Shown: in pieces, positions 4,122 through 5,453 of the stretch | Position numbering within the stretch: the stretch's first letter is position 1 | Layout: each line of letters opens with the position of its first letter | Source: Phycisphaerales bacterium | Lineage (GTDB): Bacteria; Planctomycetota; Phycisphaerae; Tepidisphaerales; Tepidisphaeraceae | Reading direction: 5' to 3' | NCBI GenBank assembly: GCA_003153655.1 | Contig: PMAK01000171.1 | Coordinates: 219 to 5,671, forward strand | DNA length: 5,453 nucleotides | Made by a program: the position numbers and the translations under genes | The notes under the pieces: generated by a model | Told to the model about the DNA's origin: nothing | The model's input: the letters and a program-made list of their open reading frames with translations, nothing else | Databases searched by the model: none

Positions 4122-5453
4122 ATGTATGCCATCTCTCGAATATTTTTCGTTTTGCTATTTGCGACCAGCTTTTGCTTTGCCAGGTCCGCCAATCAACTCA
4201 TAGACTGGCAACCCTGGTCCCCAACCGTCTTCCAACAAGCCGCCCAGCAACACAAATTCATTCTCCTCGACCTAGGCACACAATGGTGCCACTGGTGCCA
4301 CGTCATGGACACCGAAACCTACGCGGACCCCAAAGTCCAACAGTTACTCGCCGAAAAATACATCGCCGTAAAAACCGACGCCGACGCCAATCCCGATCTC
4401 GCCAACCGCTACGAAGACTACGGCTGGCCCGCAACAATTGTCTTCAACGCCAACGCCGCCGAAATCGTAAAACGCCAAGGCTATCTCCCCCCAAAAGAAA
4501 TGTCCTCCATACTCCAGGCCATCATCGACGACCCAACCCCCGGCCCATCCGTCAAAGCCCAGGAAAAAATCCAATACTCCGACCAAAACGCACTAAGCCA
4601 ATCCGTCCGCGACGAACTCCTCAATCGCCATATCGAAACCTACGACTCCCAACAAGGCGCCTGGGGCCACGGCCAGAAATTCCTCGACTGGAACAGCGTC
4701 GAATGGGCCATGCGCCAATCCGCAAACGACGCCCGCGAAGAGCACATGGCCAAACAAACCCTCAGCCAGCAACTCCAACTCCTCGACCCCGCCTGGGGCG
4801 GCGTCTATCAATATTCCAACGACGATGATTGGCTTCACCACCACTTTGAAAAAATCATGCAGATGCAAACCGAGGACATCAAAATCTATTCCCTCGCCTA
4901 CGACAAATGGCACGACCCGTCCTACCAAAACGCCGCCCAAGCAATCCACCATTTCCTCATCCGATTCCTCCACGACAAAAACGGCGCCTTCTATACCAGC
5001 CAAGACGCCGACCTCGTAGACGGCATCCACAGCGCCGACTATTTCAAACTCTCCGACGCCGGCCGAACCGCCCAGGGAATCCCGCACATAGACAAACACC
5101 AATACGCCCGAGAAAACGGCTGGGCCATCGCCGCGCTAGCCGAGCTATATAGCGCCACCGGCGACCAATCCGCCCTGACCGAAGCCATCAACGCAGCCAA
5201 CTGGGCCTGCGATCATCGCGCCATCCCCGGTGGCGGCTTCAAGCACGATCAGGAAAATTCCTCCGGCCCATATCTCGGCGACACCCTCGCAATGGGCCAG
5301 GCATTCCTCGGGCTCTACGCCGCAACCGCAGATCGCGCCTGGCTCACCCGCGCCGAGCAAGCCGCCGATTTTCTAACCGCACACTTCATCCAATCTACCA
5401 CCCCCGGCCTGATGACCGCCGACGTTCACGCCTCCCAATTCTTCACCCCCCAG
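4122..5453 (+). CDS. Secreted thioredoxin-fold/DUF255 protein, YyaL/SPATA20-like (3' partial)
   Basis: The frame is open for 444 codons and runs off the window, so the C-terminus is missing. Residues 1-20 form a signal peptide (R6, a hydrophobic IFFVLLF core, likely cleavage after CFA). Residues 26 to about 130 form a thioredoxin-like DUF255 domain with the redox motif C56-H-W-C59 inside WCHWCH and a cis-proline candidate, P103, in GWPAT. From about 165 the sequence follows the alpha/alpha-toroid part of YyaL/SPATA20 proteins: YDSQQGAWGHGQKF, then WGGVYQYS, then HHFEKIM (H241, E243), then SQDAD (293-297), and later YLGDTLAMGQAFLGLY. The substrate is unknown. The toroid resembles sugar epimerases and glycoside hydrolases, and the CxxC suggests disulfide chemistry outside the cytoplasm. 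Full family members are about 600-700 residues. The segment after SQDAD looks shortened. Codon bias is extreme (16 of 17 Lys are AAA) and like the peptidase gene, unlike the toxin genes. Confidence 0.88.
   Translation, partial: MYAISRIFFVLLFATSFCFARSANQLIDWQPWSPTVFQQAAQQHKFILLDLGTQWCHWCHVMDTETYADPKVQQLLAEKYIAVKTDADANPDLANRYEDYGWPATIVFNANAAEIVKRQGYLPPKEMSSILQAIIDDPTPGPSVKAQEKIQYSDQNALSQSVRDELLNRHIETYDSQQGAWGHGQKFLDWNSVEWAMRQSANDAREEHMAKQTLSQQLQLLDPAWGGVYQYSNDDDWLHHHFEKIMQMQTEDIKIYSLAYDKWHDPSYQNAAQAIHHFLIRFLHDKNGAFYTSQDADLVDGIHSADYFKLSDAGRTAQGIPHIDKHQYARENGWAIAALAELYSATGDQSALTEAINAANWACDHRAIPGGGFKHDQENSSGPYLGDTLAMGQAFLGLYAATADRAWLTRAEQAADFLTAHFIQSTTPGLMTADVHASQFFTPQ

Noticed and set aside
3994..4203. 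Small frame of 69 codons overlapping the toxin end and the next gene start
   Set aside because: It overlaps the signal peptide coding region of the downstream gene in another frame, and no ribosome binding site or recognisable sequence supports it.
4046..4828. + frame of 260 codons, Arg/Pro-rich
   Set aside because: It is a shadow of the DUF255 gene, whose frame shows a signal peptide, CHWC, GWPAT, HFEK and SQDAD motifs and has a proper ribosome binding site.
4593..5102. Antisense frame of 169 codons rich in Val, Gly and Glu
   Set aside because: It is a mirror of the downstream gene's C-ending codons. There is no independent evidence for it.
1..5453. CRISPR array, tRNA, rRNA or insertion sequence
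   Set aside because: I saw no regularly spaced repeats of CRISPR length, no tRNA cloverleaf in the short non-coding gaps, and no transposase or terminal inverted repeats flanking the toxin-antitoxin cassette.

Overview
The window carries three complete genes and one gene cut off by the right edge, all on the + strand. The two flanking genes are strongly C-rich and G-poor on this strand. They end pyrimidine-type codons in C and prefer GAA/AAA/CAA for the purine-type ones. Shine-Dalgarno sequences are absent before two of the four starts. Together with a short, possibly leaderless spacing before the first gene, a bacterial PreP-type peptidase and degenerate TTTC-rich intergenic repeats, this suggests a moderately GC-rich bacterium, perhaps of the Planctomycetota/Verrucomicrobiota type. 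The lineage is a guess from style and gene content, because no rRNA or marker gene is present.

Layout. Positions 1-72 are the end of an intergenic region made of imperfect heptamer repeats, followed by a -10-like TAATAT six bases before the first start codon. Positions 73-3024 encode a 983-residue M16C metallopeptidase (presequence protease/PreP type), with the inverted zinc site and the C-terminal Arg/Tyr pair in place. Positions 3025-3117 hold a promoter and a widely spaced inverted repeat for a compact toxin-antitoxin operon. The operon consists of a 70-residue ribbon-helix-helix-like antitoxin (3118-3330) and, overlapping it by 4 bases, a Doc/Fic-family toxin (3327-4004) with an unusual extension of about 98 residues. 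Positions 4005-4121 are a non-coding leader with a good ribosome binding site. From 4122 to the window edge runs a secreted thioredoxin/DUF255 (YyaL/SPATA20-like) protein, open for 444 codons.

How the parts relate. The peptidase is probably cytosolic peptide clean-up, and the last protein is probably an exported thioredoxin-fold plus alpha/alpha-toroid protein. Nothing in the sequence ties the two together. The toxin-antitoxin operon between them differs in strand composition and codon choice and has its own promoter, which fits an acquired cassette. The most interesting points lie in that cassette. The antitoxin seems to join an RHH-type DNA-binding half to a Phd-like toxin-binding tail. The toxin carries an unexplained C-terminal domain that begins at an internal ATG with its own Shine-Dalgarno sequence. 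The promoter is placed so that the antitoxin message would be leaderless, and one arm of the inverted repeat covers its -35 box.
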